Source: Apostichopus japonicus
Taxonomy: Eukaryota; Echinodermata; Holothuroidea; Aspidochirotida; Stichopodidae
Length of the DNA stretch: 64,000 nucleotides
Reading direction: 5' to 3'
NCBI RefSeq assembly: GCF_037975245.1
Contig: NC_092581.1
Coordinates: forward strand, 19,616,303-19,680,302
Position numbers and translations under genes: made by a program. This document shows positions 1 through 15,500 of the stretch, piece after piece. The notes below the pieces were generated by a model, which was given only the letters and a program-made list of their open reading frames with translations, was not told where the DNA came from and did not search any database. Numbering within the stretch: position 1 is the first letter of the stretch; every line of letters begins with the position of its first letter.

Positions 1-548
1 CCTGCAACAGAAGAAGAAAACGACGCACGCATGTTCACTCTTCATTTCCTTTGATATAACATCTAGCTAGCAGAAGGTTTGTTTAGGCTACAGAAAATAC
101 TTCATATCCCGCATTTGACGTTGAGCTGTTCAAATATGTTGGCCGTCCATATTCAGATCAAAGTGTATTAGAATAAGAGAATTTGATGTTCACTTGTTTC
201 TTCTTTCTTTACAAAGATTAGTTTCTCTTCCTTTTGTCTATTAAACTAAACTACTCTTTGAAAAAAATACCTTCAATTAGAGTTTTAGGACATACCACAA
301 TCACCCCACTCACCTTCCCTTCCATCCCCATCATCCCCTCCCACCCCCAACCCCATCTTACCCCCACATCCCCGAATCTTCATATCAGGTGTTTTTGCAA
401 TAAGTCAACCAAATTCCTATATGAAATGAATAAAGCTCACTGTTCCACAGCTCTGGTTCCATCCAAATATGGAATTTCATAGGTAACCATTCTTATTTTT
501 TCAATAACTATTCTTAATACAAAAAAGAAAACAACAAATATTACTTAC
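1..548. other. Intron of the aminopeptidase gene, window edge
   Basis: Lies downstream of exon 614-549 (donor GTAAGT at 548-543). No further aminopeptidase exon was recognised here, so the catalytic-domain exons are left of the window. It contains a C-rich simple stretch near 301-375. Confidence 0.6.
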
Positions 549-3500
549 GGTCATGGCATCAACTTTTTCTTGAATCCAGCCAAACAGTTCACAAAGAGAG
601 ATAGAGTCTTTCTTCTGTGAACAAAAGGAAAAGTGAGAGCAAACATCACTAGACTGTAACATAGGCACCAAACAAGTAATAGCTATACTGTGAGGGGCGA
701 TTCTTCATCATGTGACCACCAGATCAAGTCAGTAGAGGTTGATCAGCTCCACCGTTACATAGCTAGCTGCATATCTGTTCTGAGAATCTTTCAGCACAAG
801 TAATAGCTATACTGCGAGGGGGCGATAATTTATCGTGTTACCACCAGATCAAGTCACATTGATGGCTAGCTACATATCTGTTTTGAGTATACGTTTGGTA
901 CTTACGCAGGCCTGCCTGAGACCTTCCATTTCTGTGGGATTCTTTCTGGCTTTCATCAGTAAGATGGGAGAAGCTTCCATGATTCGATTATCCTGCGCAC
1001 ATATAAAAGAAAGAAGGATGTAAAGTAAGCAGTGGGGGGGGGCGGATGCCCCCCTGACGGAGTCAAATGGACTGCTGGCGCCCTTTACAGCTTTTTACCA
1101 CTTTTTACTTATTCGATATATTCCATATTATTGACTTTTTTATCGCGCTCTCATCTACCTATTGACATTTGTCATATTTGTGTAATTTTCTGACAAAATG
1201 GCGATGACACCTATTAATTCTTTGTTTATCTGCAACCAACCTGTGGTGGCGCTCCGCTTAGATAGTGTCGAAAGCGCCCCTGCAGACCATTCTCGCCCCC
1301 CTGACCAATACCCCTAGCTCCGCCACTGAAAGTAACACCAACTAGTGACCACTTGTGCACACTCTGGTATGGTCACCAAAAACCTCAAACTGACTGGAAC
1401 CATTTTATTTCATTTATTCATTTGTGTAAACTGAATAATCATCGACGCCCGGGCAATATCACAATTCCCTTCATTTCGTACACTTCCCCATTACCTGTTC
1501 CCAGAAGAGATAACCTAGATAAAATGGGCAAAAACTCTGGTGTTACATGATCTTTGTTCCTTGGCTGTTTTCCAGTTCACTCGACCATTAGGTAATGGCT
1601 TCAACAGTCTGTAAACAAACCCTGGGTGGGTTGCTATAGCAATTATCTTACTGTCTGTGATTAACATATATACATCCTAAATGGACTCACACTTAATATC
1701 CATTGCACCTTTATTTACACGTGAGATGATGATCTTCCTAGACTAGGCTGCTTAATTATCTGTTTGGAAGACTCAAGTTACTGTCAGTTTAACTGCCTGA
1801 GTGAAAAAAGTACTGCCAAGGTCACAAAATGGCGGAAGTACATCAAATGTTTATAGTGAATTAGTGCTGCAAGTAGCACAAAACTGATTTGCATACCGTC
1901 AGCGGTAAAATGAGCATGAAGGCATCTCTAACTAGAAGCAGCCCCATAATATGGGTGACCGTGCTGATATCAAACACAATCATATGTTTTACTGTATTCA
2001 ATAGAAAATGGTAAATTCCAAAGTTGGCAGACTCTCATAGCTGCTAATGGAAAACAGTGGTACTACACAAGTAAATACTTGATTGCCTCGTTGCTGTTAT
2101 GTCATGAGCCAAACTGAATTAATTATGAAGTCTGGGGATAATAACATCGTTAAAGAGGTATTGTATACAACTCTCATATTGTGTGCACTTATCATTTCAA
2201 GCGATGGCCAGGAAAATATCTCTGCCAGTACATATTTGACATTTAACTTACATTAGATACAAACAAAAAAATTAAAATTAAATTTAAAGTTTTCACATAA
2301 CCAATACTTCACTCCATAGTATTTTTTAAACCTACAGCAAGGATGTCAAATTGATCTTAATAGATGACAATTAAATGCAGTGAACTTTTAAATCAAAGCT
2401 GCTTGCCACAACAGGATGTACAGACTCCCGTAACAAAACCAAATATAGACCTACTACATCATTCGTGAAATACGAGATGTGGGCCCCACGATTTTGAATG
2501 CTTTTGCAAACGATTAATTTTAAAGAATTAAACTGTTCTAGTAGATTTATTGTTGGATAAAAAAGCATTGTTCAGCCATCATTAACGGAGGTTTTTTGAA
2601 GGGCTCATGGGCCGCAGTACATTTGTGCATGGGCAACATGCGGTCTAGGCTGTCGTCTGCCCACCTGCCTTATAGCCTCCTACCTTAGCAACCCCATAAC
2701 TGAAGAGAGAAAAACAAGATGATTATAAGTCCACTCAACAACAAAAAGTCAAATAATAAGAGAAACAAAAGAAGCTCACCTCTGCCACTCTCTCGTAGAT
2801 GGCATAACTTCCAGTATCACTGTGCCATACCTTCTTCGTGCTACCAATATCCTCCAAGTCCGCCAAGAAGGCACTATAGTCATTAATTGTGATACAATTT
2901 GCTTTAAAAAATGATGAACAGGAGAAATTATCAGTATGTTTTAACCATATTGAAATATGGAGAAGTGAACAACAAAAGTGTTCTCATTATACGGACCTTC
3001 CCCCGCCATACACCTCCGCTATGGAATGCCAGCAATTTTCACGTTAATTAATTAATTGTCTTGTCATTAGGTTATAACGACCTGAATCCCCCCCCCCCCA
3101 GGGCTGTTAAGGATGGAGAGGGGCAATGCATCCTCTCCTCTTAGGGCCGGTCAGAAGTTGGTCTGGCCTTTTCATTGAAATAGCAGCACACCACAACAAG
3201 TTTTTTAGCTTTCAGAGTGACACCAATGCAATTTAAAGATTTTTGTTGTTGAAAAGGCACCAAAGGCATTTCTTACAAAGTGAGAGATAAATTTACAGAA
3301 ATGACCAAAAACAAGGACAGGAACAGTTCATGCGATCATTCATGCAACTATACTTTCAGATCTCTCGCTGTTTTTCCGGTGCCAAAATCTCTGTAATTTT
3401 TGATTCAGTATTTGATCCCTTATTTAGTTTGATAACAATGTTAAATGATTGAGATACTTATGAGGGCACCTATGGTAACTTTATAAAAGGGGCTCATCAG

Positions 3501-6500
3501 TTGTTGCCCTTGGTAACAGCTGATTTCAAGGGTTGCACAAGCAATTGGTAGGGGCATCGATGGTTATATGACATCGGTTAATTCCTACAGATGTGCACAT
3601 TGTTAATGAATCATTTTATTTGTGTGAAAATAAGTTGGCCTGAGGTTTCGATCCTAGCAGAATCTTCTTCAGAGGCTTCGTCAGATGTTACATTTTAGCC
3701 TCTAAAGAAGAAGATCCTGCTAGGATCGAAACGTCAGGCCAACTTACTTTTACACATTCTCTTTAGTTGATAAGCACTTTGTTAACAGTTTTATTTTATT
3801 TTCATTTTATTTGTGATAGTCATATAGTTAATTTTGTAAACAACCCCCACGTGATAGACAGAAATATTTTCATTGAAGATGCATTTACATACAACACGTA
3901 CTTCGTTTCACTTATGGTAACCCGAATGAAAATACAATTGCATGGCACTTCTTTACATTTAGCATTTGCAATACTGTAGCAGACTGCATGTTAGCCTATG
4001 TCACTGAGGGTGTAGGCTGGAAGAAGGGGTATGGTTATGACCACTAATTACATCGTATACCTTGCAAACAGTGAAATTTCACATAAAAAGTACAAAATTC
4101 CTGATGCAGGATTGCAGGGGTAGTTTAGACCACTAGACCTCACTTGATCTTGTCTCACCTCCCACCCATTTTGCTGGGTTCTGTATTCATTTCCTGTACA
4201 GTGATTAAATTATCACCCACTATGGTATATATATATAGTAATGATTGCCTACGACTGAGATATATAAGTTATGTAAAAGGCTAGGTTTGTCCAGCCTAAC
4301 AGAGAGTGGGATGTACATCTTTATACTCACTATACATTGATGTATTGATTGCTGATGCATATCTTCCCACCCTGAATGAACTTTAGACTCAAATTCACCA
4401 AGCCAAAGTTCAGACAACTTTGCAAGCCAATTAATTACACCCTGGTAGTGAATGCTTTGCAAGAGTTTATAGTTTCAAGGTTTAGTTCTGAGCTGTCCAA
4501 GCTACATAGAAGTAAGTGATTTGTCTCCTTACATTCCAGGGATGCACCGTAAATACTGTCCCTGTTGGTAATAACCTTTATGTGATTGCAGATTGAAGTA
4601 CTAGGGGCTAACTATTTTGTGTTTTTTTCCCCCTGAAAGTACTGAAATGTTTCACAGAATCTTCTTTGTAATTTACTTGTGTTGGTGAGGATATCATAAC
4701 ATTACAATACTGTTGCATATTCATGTAAAGGACTACCTGTACTGTTTATTTTTTCCCTTTCTTTCTTTCAGTTTTATTAATATTTCCATCTCTGCAACTT
4801 ACAACACTTTTAAACTTGCAGTGTCTATAATAGTAGTACTTGTTTACAAACATGCAGTATATTTTATTATTTCAAAACAATTTTTCTGTTTATTCATAAA
4901 AATGACTCCATCCTCCTCATTTTGAGGCACACAGAGAATGGCAAATCCAGACATGTGTTAAACACAGACCACCTACCTGTCGGAGTGCAAGAGCCTTGCT
5001 TGAGATGATCCTCAATCTCTTGAACAGCACGAGTTGTCATGTCATACAAGTACAATCTGTAAAACAGTATCATTAAATAAGTCACTGATTGATTATGGAA
5101 GGCCATTTTATAACAAAAATACAAGGATACATGCACAAAGGTTCAATTTTTTTTTTTTTTAGTAAAGCAATGAACCAGGGAACCAGGCAATCAGGGCTGG
5201 TGACCTATGACCTTCTCCTAAAATTTCTTGTTTGTTTCATTTCATTTCAGTTCACTTCAATGATCTGTTTTTCGAGAACAAGATACATGAAATACACACA
5301 TGTAGTTGATTAATTAAATAAACAAGGTAGTTATGAAAGATATACCCACATATGTTCTTAGATGTTTTAGGGGTAATTAACAAAGTAGATAACTTGTCAG
5401 TTTCAAGACTAAATAAGGCAGATTCATGCAGTCAACCATCACAAGGGGAAGAAGAAAGAAAGAAATAGACATCCCAGTGTTATCACATTTATGCAAATAA
5501 TCTTCAGCATTAAATTTGGATAAATACTACCTACAACTGTATAGCCTTAAAGGTCAGCAATATTGTCCCTAAAAAAGGTAGAAATTAATTTTATTGGTCA
5601 GTCATGTTTTAACTTCAAGGATCATTTTAACTGCCACCCTCAGAGCAATTGTTCTTCTCTTGCATATTTCATTTGCTTAAGTGAACCTGCTGCTGCTGTT
5701 TCTGAGAATAATTTGGAGGTTAAAGAACATTCAGGAATTAGGTACTACTGATTCTAGCAATTTTTGGCATGCCCAATTTGGGGGCCACATACTGATGATC
5801 TTTAACTTTAAGAACAATTTTGACAATTTGCTATAGCTACAGATCAATAACCTCAGTGGCGGAGCTAGGGGTATTGGTCAAGGGGGCAAGAATGGTCTGT
5901 AGGGGCGCTTTCGACACTATCTAAGCGGAGCGCCACCACAAGTTGGCGTGGAGCGTACAGAAAATTTTTGAGTAAAGATGCTCCCTAGATCGCTGGAAAT
6001 GACCCTTTCTGGGCCTTGCTAATTTGCAGATAAACGAAGAATAAATAGGTGTCGTTGCCATTTTGTCAGAAAATTACACCAACAGAATATGACAAATGTC
6101 AATAGGTAGATGAGAGCGCAATAAATAAGTCAATAATCGCGAATAAGTAAAAAGTGCTAAAAAGCTGAAAAGGGCGCCAGCAGTCCATTTGAGTCCGTCA
6201 GGGGGGGCATCCGCCCCCCCTGACTGTATGGACGCTCCGCCACTGAATAACCTCTATGCAACACCTCTGAACACTAAAGTAAAATGTTGCTTTATGTGGA
6301 GAGGAACTAATTTTAATTAATTTATACATACTTTATGGCATCTGTTTCGATGATGGCATATGAAATAAACATTGGGTTGTATGGAATATCAGCTCCTCTC
6401 AAGTTGAATATCCCTGTTGCAAACAGAAAAGAGATCAAGTTTAAGGTTGTACAATGTGCTCAAGTTGGACAACTAATCCTCATTGCTGAGAGAAATGTTG

Positions 6501-9500
6501 CATCTGTTTGTGTTTTACAACTTCAACTTGCTAACTTTACCTGTAAAATTTTCGTAAACTCTATATGCAGTTTTTCCTAATCAATCCAAATATGTACAAT
6601 ATTCTTGAAATAAGCCTTAGTCAAAATAAATAGCAACAACTTCAGCCCTGATTTTTACAGAGGCTAGGCTCAATATATCTGCTACAAAACTGAGTATTGG
6701 TGTGTTAATCATCAAATTGGGTTCTAAACTCATTACTTCTGTGTTTCTGCAGGGGTGATATTTACATATGTCATTGGTAAAAGTTTCTAAAAATTATTCA
6801 GTTAGTTCATGGAAGCAAATAAGGTTTGACTCTCCTGAAATTACTATGTTGTTTGGAATATTCAGCTCACTTTTCCTTCAGAAATATAAATCAGCAAATC
6901 ATGAATAGAAAATAGGCTTGAAAAATATTAAAAACAAATTGAGCATAGGCAAAGAAGTTAGTGGGTATAAAACAGATTTGTGACCTCAGGAATACAAAGT
7001 CCTATGCTCTACAAAGTTCCAAGCTTTTCTTTTGCTACATAATCTACATAAATTCCCTAACTTATGTAAATCACATAATTGACATCTTCAGCAGTTATTT
7101 TACGATGCTTAAGCGACCACAATTGTCGGAGAAACCTGCAAGGGCTTACAGATTACAACTTATACAACGGATGGCTTCCAATTCAATATTTTACCTCAAA
7201 TTTGGAATCTTTTCAATTTCGAAAGTCATTTCGATTGGGAAAACATCTTAAACTTACAAGCAATCTCGTCCAGTTTGGTAACAATGAGAGCATCGGCATC
7301 TTTTTCTGCCATTAACTCTCTTATCGTATCATACCCAGCAGAAGTATCAAAGATCTTTTCCTCCCAAGTCCGTCCGGTATACTCATGCTCTAAAATTAGG
7401 AGCTCGTCCCCTGGGTAAGCTGGTTTTTCACCTTCCATATCCACCCAAACACTATCCACCAAATTTTCTTCAATAGATTGCAGCATGATGCCTCGGTCGG
7501 ATGCCTCAAAAGTCTCGTTGTAAGAAAAGTAAGTAGCTGGAAAAGATGGAACAACCAAACAACACATATTTTTCAGTATGAAAAAACAGAAACTTAGGCA
7601 TGAAGGTGAGATGAAAGGGTCTGGAGACTTCCAACCCTTTGTAAATGTAGGAGGAAACCAATTGCGTAGAGACAGATAAGGCATCAAAACCTTAGGAACA
7701 TAGCTGGAAATTCAAAGAAACTATCACATATGAAGTTCAACCCAGCTTCACAGTTGGAGTTCACATAAATAAAAGATACTGTCATATAGCTATCCAAGAC
7801 CAAACAGGTGCAAGTACATGCTGATTGAAATGTCCTCCCCCCCCACCCCCCTCCTATCATGTCCTTTTTCACACTTTCCTACTCCTTCACCTCCCCCTCC
7901 CCCTTCCCCACCCAAACACACACATCGTCTACATCAAATCCCACATTCTCTAGGTCCTAAATTCAATTTTTTTACCCTTACTCCCCATTCACCTCTCTTG
8001 CTCAGGGCAAATATTTAATGGTCGTCCGATTGTCCGAGACAACCATATTTCTCTTCAGACAACCAAAATCAGCTTTGCAGGTCGTTTGGCAGACGACAAA
8101 TTCAGATTGTTTTGTAAAAAATACCCCTAAATAGGTCAAATGATAAATATGTATCACCTTGAAGATACCGAAATAATACAAAAAATAGTTTTACTGGCCC
8201 AAAGCTTGTGTTCTATTCACCAAACCTACATAGCTCTCCTATAGTGTACATACTGCTCGGTCCTTGTTATTTTGCTACACCTTTTTGGTACCACAAAATA
8301 ATTTGCTGTTTGCAACAAAAAACAGAATGGGCATATAGCAGAGCATTTATATACTTTTTCCAAGACTTTGTTTTCTTTGCAAAGTTGTAGCTGCAGCTCA
8401 ACGTTAATCAAACGGTCAAATCACTCTACATTTTGAACTTGAAGTGGGAATAAAAGTGTCCAAAGGAGAAAAGGAGCTACAATATACTTACAAATAGAGA
8501 GCAGGGTGGGATCAAATCCAACTTTGGCTCCATTTGAAAGACTTGCTCCAAGACCTTCGTCTGTGCTTTCTGCCAGAAGCCAGTCGGCAGGGGATGGAAC
8601 GTTTGGTTCCCCTGTAATATCAAAAGAACATTTATCAGGGATTAGCCTGGGGTAAAAAAAAAAATCACAGAATTTTCAAAAATTGCGGTATAGACTCCAG
8701 TTTGCGTGTGCTACAGAGTGTTAGGATAATAGTTTTTGCCGTCGAGGTAGAAAAGAAATCACAGAAATTCCGCAAATTGGCGGAAGAAGCTCATGCCTGA
8801 TTTATTACCATAGAAACCAACAGGTTGGAAGCCTGCCAGATTATTTTATCCAAGCCAAGAAAGTTCACCTTCAACAACTGAGATTTTATCTTTTATACAT
8901 GCAGATTTGATGATACCATTCATTCTTAGCCCCTATACCCAAGGATTATGTTTACATTAATTAATCATTCAGTACACTATGTTTACTTCTGTAGAGATCT
9001 GTATATCACGTAAGTACTCTTACATGAATGCACACATTCAGCAGTCACAAAGGAACATAGAGACATACACCATTCAACACCGATTCTGAAATCACAGTTT
9101 TGTCTGGCATGTTCTCACTGTAGTTATTAACATTATATATTTTTCACTGTTCTGTAGAAAAACATAATTTTGACACACAAATTTGTGGAATTTTAGTCTG
9201 ACAAGTACATGGACTGAAAACAGCACAGAACATTAAACCAGTAATGATTTATAGTAAAATAAAAAATATTATGAATTTGAAATATTTACACTAGTCTTAC
9301 ATATTTCATAAAGAAACTTTAAGAGAGCAAAGAACTTTTGGCTAGAATGGAATCCCAAGCAGTGACCTCTGGGTTACAAGCTATGTCCTCAACCAACTGA
9401 TCTCTACATACAGTATATGCCTTAGTTGGTTGTGATCCTGTTATGGCCATATTATTCCTGGGGTTCCCAGTCAGAAACCACAGTACCTTTTACACATGCT

Positions 9501-12500
9501 ATCACCTTTCTTCATGTCATTTCCATACAACCCTGAAAGCTCCAGGGAAGGGATTTTAAGAGAAAATCAGCTATTTAGTATCTCTATGAGTAAATGAAGA
9601 ATGGAAAACTGATTGAGATTTTATAAACAAATTTGGAAAGGGCATAAAAATTTGCATTTTGGGAAAGATTTTGTGTGTGTGGTATATTTTTGGCTCTTGA
9701 CCCACTCACCAATCTCCTGAGAGACCCAGTTGCAATCCAGCTGCATCTTGGCTTGTAGAAAATATCTGCCGTCCACCCATACAGCAGCACGGTTAGTTGT
9801 CACGATGGCAAGACCTCACAAAGATAGAGAATATGAAATTGCTTTGGTAAAATAATAAGAATCGAAGGGCTACTAGTACTACTTAACTTCTCCATGACAA
9901 GGTAGGTCTTGACAGCTTGCTAAGAAATACACAAATAACTTTCACTGTTGTAAATTGAAATCATATAGCTATAACTGTGATTTAAGTGCACAGTATTTTG
10001 AACAATGCTATTCAAGTTGGAAGCCTAGCAAGCAATATGCATTACAAGTTAAACCAATGTAAGGACATAGTCAAGCCCACTGCATGAAGAATTATGCAAC
10101 TGCATGGTTTCCGTAGAAACACAAATTATAAGAGAAAAGAGAGATCAATCTAACGAAAAAGCTACAAGCGTGAAAAAACCATGTGAAAAGGATGGAAAGG
10201 ATACAGAGATTTACTTCAATTACCCATGAATCGTCACTGCTTCCCCCTCCCCTCCCCTCCCCGCCTCCCATCCTCCTCCCTCCCCCGCCCTCCCCCACCT
10301 CATGCAGATTTAGTATCAAGTTGTTTGAGAGTTTAACTTACCAGCTGACCCATCAAATCCCGACACAAACCGTCTTCTTTCATCGGCCTCGGCAATATAT
10401 TCACTCTGTGAAAATAGTAATTTCACATTAACATTCTTGTCCCAAAGAAATTGGGACAAACATGTTAAGACTGACCTTACATTGTTTGATAGACCCTAAC
10501 AAGATTGGTGATTGGGTTGGGGCGGGGTGAGGATGGGTGGGGACAGGAGTCAGATCAATGTTCAGTGTGGAAATTATTGATATGAGAATCAGTGCAACTT
10601 AAACTACTGCGGGTCATACAGTACTCTATCATAGTGCCCTCCCTCTAGAGCTCCTCCCTCCAACGTTTTGGGAGCCCTTTTTCACTCAGGTCAATCAACT
10701 CAAGCACTTCTTTGTGTCCAAATAAAACAACTTAAGGGGTCTTAAGTAGGAAGTAGGACCTTCTTCCACAAAGATCCTGCTCGGATCGAAACGTCAGGCC
10801 CTCTTACTCTTTACTTTACTATTTACCAACACAAGCTAATATGCAGTAGATAAGCAGTTTATAACAGTTCTTATCTCTCTTTGATACTAGAATTTTAGTT
10901 TTAAAAGATGAAGAATATATATTCTGGCCCTTCTAAAAACCCTGTTTGTTTCATAGGTCTTCATGAATATTGAAAGAAGTATAAGATTTTTCCAGGATTG
11001 TAACTTAACTTTCTCATCCTATATAGACAAGCATTTACTATCCAGGATCTGATAGTTTTTTTCAATAGCTGAGGGAAATGAAAACATCCCATTCAACATC
11101 AGGCAGTGCATTGGTAGGGACAGGCGCGTAGCCAAGGGGGGGGCAAAGGGGGCAGCCGCCCCCCTCTTGAGCATATTTTTTGTATGTTTTTATGATATCG
11201 CTAGTAATTTCAAAGGGAGAAAATGCTAAGATGCAACTTACAAGGCCTGGGAAGTGCCATGTCCAGCAATCTGGGAGGCATTTTCAGCCAAAATTTTCTT
11301 GTACGCTTCGCGGCAACTAATGGTGGAGCTACGCTTAGACAGTTTGCAATGCTTTATCTACGGCTCTGATAGTTCGCCTACAGTTTCGCCCCTCCCTTGG
11401 CAAATTCCTCGCTACGCTCCTGGGTAGGGAACACAGTTTTAACTGCCACCACATAGTGGAGAGCATAAATAACAGTGTCTGTAAAAGACATCCAACATCA
11501 CTGCTCCATTCCTGAATCAGTGTTAGAAAGAAAAGCCTACTCCCAGTAGACCTAGTTGGGAATCTTACGATTTGTTTGCTGGACGGTCAGACACTCTGAA
11601 GATAGCAGTCAGCCTTATCGACCCCACCTTCAATTTATTTGTCATTAAAATTCATTTGTGGTATTGATTCAAGAATTTGCTTTTATTAGCCTAGAAGCAT
11701 CAAGGGGCTGCATACAACAAGTGGCCCTCATAGTCTTTTTTTTTACAGTGTGATTTACAATGCCATCAAATTTTTCCTCTCATCCACTATCGCTGGGCAA
11801 CCTTTAAACAGTTGACTTTAGCTGGTTAGAATCCTGATCAAAGTCTTGATAGGAATTTATGATTGTGTTAAAGACATCAACCTATCAATCTAAAACTCTA
11901 AACAGTTGTTTACTAATTAAACAAAGTCTGATAAGGTATCCAAACCTAGATTTTCAAAACTTAAAACTTAGAATTAAGCACTGACAAACAGAACCAGTGC
12001 AATGTCTACATATACTTCAACCCTGTACATGTATTCCTAGCATATATATGTCCATCAGATATCAGGTAACTGTGTGATATGTATAACCTGTAGCTATAGT
12101 ATATGTTACAAGGTATTGTCACACTCATGTATACAACCGTTTAAACCGCTATATAACCGTGTAAACATAATTTGAGGAATTATTTTTCTGATAAGGTGGT
12201 CTTAGAAATCTTAAAAGATAGATGCATTGACACAAAAGTAGTGCAATGTCTACATATACTTTAACCCTGTACATGTATACCTAAGATATACCTGTACATC
12301 AGATATCAGGTAACTGTGTGAGATGTAATAGAACCTGTAGCCATAGTATATGTTACAAGGTATTGTCACAGTCATGTATACAAATGTATAGCCGTATTAA
12401 CATAATTTGAGGAATTATTTTTCTGATTAGATGGTCTTAGAATTCTTAAAAGATTGATACACTGACATAAAAATAGTGCAATGTCTACATATTTTAACCC

Positions 12501-15500
12501 TGTACATGTATACCTATAGCATTAGCATATATAAATCAGGTAACTGTGTGAGATGTAATAGAACCTGTAGCTATAGTATATGTTACAAGGTATTGTCATA
12601 GTCATATACAAACGTATAAACCGCTATATATAACCGTGTAAACATAATCTGAGGAATTATTTTTCTGATAAGATGGTCTTAGAGGTCTTAAAAGATAGAC
12701 GCACTGACACAAAAATAGTGCAATGTCTACATATACTTTAACCCTGTACATGTAGACCTATATATATGTACATTAGATAACTGTGTGAGATGTAATAGAA
12801 ACTGTAGCTATAGTATATATGTTACAAGGTATTTTCACAGTCATGTATACAAATGTATAAACCGCTATATAACAGTGTAAACACATTTTGAGGAATTCTT
12901 TTCCTGATAAGATAAGTTTTTGAAGTCTTTAAAAGATAGATAAGCTCCTTGATATGCTTATCAGTGTAAACATGAAACTAGGCTTTCATGCAAACTGATT
13001 CAGAAAACAAAGGCTAACAAAAGCATGGATGGATGGCTTGCTCAGATTTGCTACACAAACATAATAAGCTGTCATCACTGTGTCTAATTAATTCAATTCC
13101 ATCTTGAAGATTTAAAGTTGGCAGTAATAGCATGTTTATAAACCAGACAGTGTACTTTTTAATTGGGATGTGTAGGGTGGTCAGGGGCATGGCCATTCTG
13201 TGCACTGCCCTCCATCCGGCATGACCTCTTGCTGGACGTATGTATATCAGTCATATCTTTGAAGCTAAACCAAGCAATCTGCATCCATTATTTATGGAAT
13301 CGTACAGCTACATTTTTTTTCTCAATAATCTACTTGTATCTGTAGCCTACATACCTTGCACTGGCTTCAGTGTATAAATTTTGTATGTATGCATGTACCT
13401 ATATGTACTTACCACTGTGCAACCAAGTTAACTTTTTATTTCATGTAATATCATCTATATCTGCTTCCATATTCTGAACATTGAAATTGCCTTTTATAGT
13501 GCCTTGAGATATACAGTGTAGAACCAACATGCATATAAAATTGATAACTTGAGTAAAAGACGTTATGTCAAAGTATACTGGCTCACCGTAGTGATCAGAG
13601 CCAATGGCACTAACCTTAGAAACATACATCCCACAGTGATGGAAATGTATGGAGAGGTGTGGTGTTGGTTGGGGGAGGGGGCAAGAGTTAAAAATCAACA
13701 CCAATAAACATATATAGCAGGTAGGGTAAGGACACACTGGGGAGTGAATTCCAACCAGCTCAGTGATCCAGTAAGCCGTGAAAACAAGTGATATATTTTG
13801 GTTTTCCAGATGAAAGAAACCCTGTAAAAACCAAGAGAAAATCCATTCCTCAACACTTCAACCTGGCAGCTCGTACAGTGACTCAGACCCAGTGGAGCCA
13901 GTAGGTCAATCTGGTCAAAGGAGAGGGGGTGGAGAAGGGGAGGGGGGAGGAGGTGGTTATTTTTTTTTTTTATCACTGACCTGATGGGCATCTTCAGATG
14001 GAATGATGTAAGCTTCAATATCGTTTTGATCCATGTATACCCTAAGATTGAGTAATTGCTGATCTGTCATTACAGTTGTTTCTGGATAAGTCTATAGATG
14101 GAAACAAAGAACAAAAGAAAAAATACATATATATAAAGAAAATGCATTATTATGAACTTATATCAAGCTGTAATAATCAATGCATAACACAGCTTGTGCA
14201 TGCTGCTGATAAAACAAACAAAAATAGTACTCAACATCTGAACTTTGATCTGAAACTGTAGAACCTTTGTCTCATTCTAATTTTGCATATGATTTATGTT
14301 TACCTAATTGACTTACTTTTGCACTCACATACATACAGAAGTCCAAACATTAACAAAATAAGTGCAAACTTGCAAGAAGACAAAGACAGCTGTCACAGAG
14401 ACTTGATCGTTGCCATAGGAACGGCAATGAAGTTGATCGAACATCAATAAAGAATTCATTTTTTTTTTTATACGCTGACTTTGAAATTGGATAAAATAAA
14501 GCCAGAATTGAAAGAAATTAACTGCCAGCTGCTTTTATCCCTGAATAATTTATAGGTGAATTAAATTTTACCGGGTACTGACATTTGGGTCTATTAACTG
14601 GTTATATGCCAGTGGAGTTTGTCATTTGCCTGTAGGAAAGACCAGAACAGGCACAGACAATTTTCTGCAAGTTGACATTAAGAACTTAAACACATGGAAA
14701 TTCGGTTTACAATCCACAGTCAAAGAATCGGCAGAGTAATTTCCGTACCTAAAATAATAACCCTGTCTGTATTACTGATTATTTTCAGCTAAAATTATTT
14801 GACTGAGTTAAGGCCTGTACAATAACTGAAATATGTTGCAGTTATAGTGGTTAAAATAGTCTACTGGCTAAAATTCAGTTCTCATTGCCATATTTGTAGC
14901 AAGTGGGTAAAACTAAAATTTTAGACTGCCTCAAATTCCACTGCATGAAGTAATTAATAGCACATGACAGTAACAGGGCTTCAAAATTACTGTACATGAT
15001 GTAACCAAACCAATTAATTCAGCCAGCACTACTTTACAAACTGCTACATTAGATAGCATGGTCCAAAGCCTCCCCTCCCCCCGTACACCCTTAACTATTC
15101 AAGCCACAAGACAACAAACTGCTGTACTTTAAAGGAATAGCACTATGTGGTATGTGATAATAGTTTTGTAACTGCTACATAATGGTCATCATTTACATCA
15201 TTCATACAATCGGAAACCCCCCTTTTTTTTTGTGTGTGTGTGTGTGATGCAAATAAAAAGGCATTCACGTAACGTCTGAACTTTGCCTTACTGTAGATCT
15301 GATAAACAAGGGATTAACTCCCTTCTATCTTTGGAGAGACTGGACCATGAACAATTGGTTCAACAAAACAACAACCTTCGTCTTTTAATAGTGTATTTAC
15401 TACAACCGTGCAGTATTACAGCAACTTCTGCGTCATTCATCTGTTATATATACATCTGTAGGCATTTTCTTGATCCTGGTAGATAACATATTTGCAAGAC

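Noticed and set aside
7226-7687. 153-codon minus-strand open frame taken as one exon
   Set aside because: Only 7536-7258 matches the aminopeptidase and is bounded by AG/GT in phase. The rest of the frame is intron read-through.
13981-14081. Acceptor at 14083-14082 for aminopeptidase exon 3
   Set aside because: It would start the exon in the wrong phase after exon 2 (phase 0) and read into a stop. The acceptor at 14093-14092, behind a strong pyrimidine tract, restores phase and adds TYPE.
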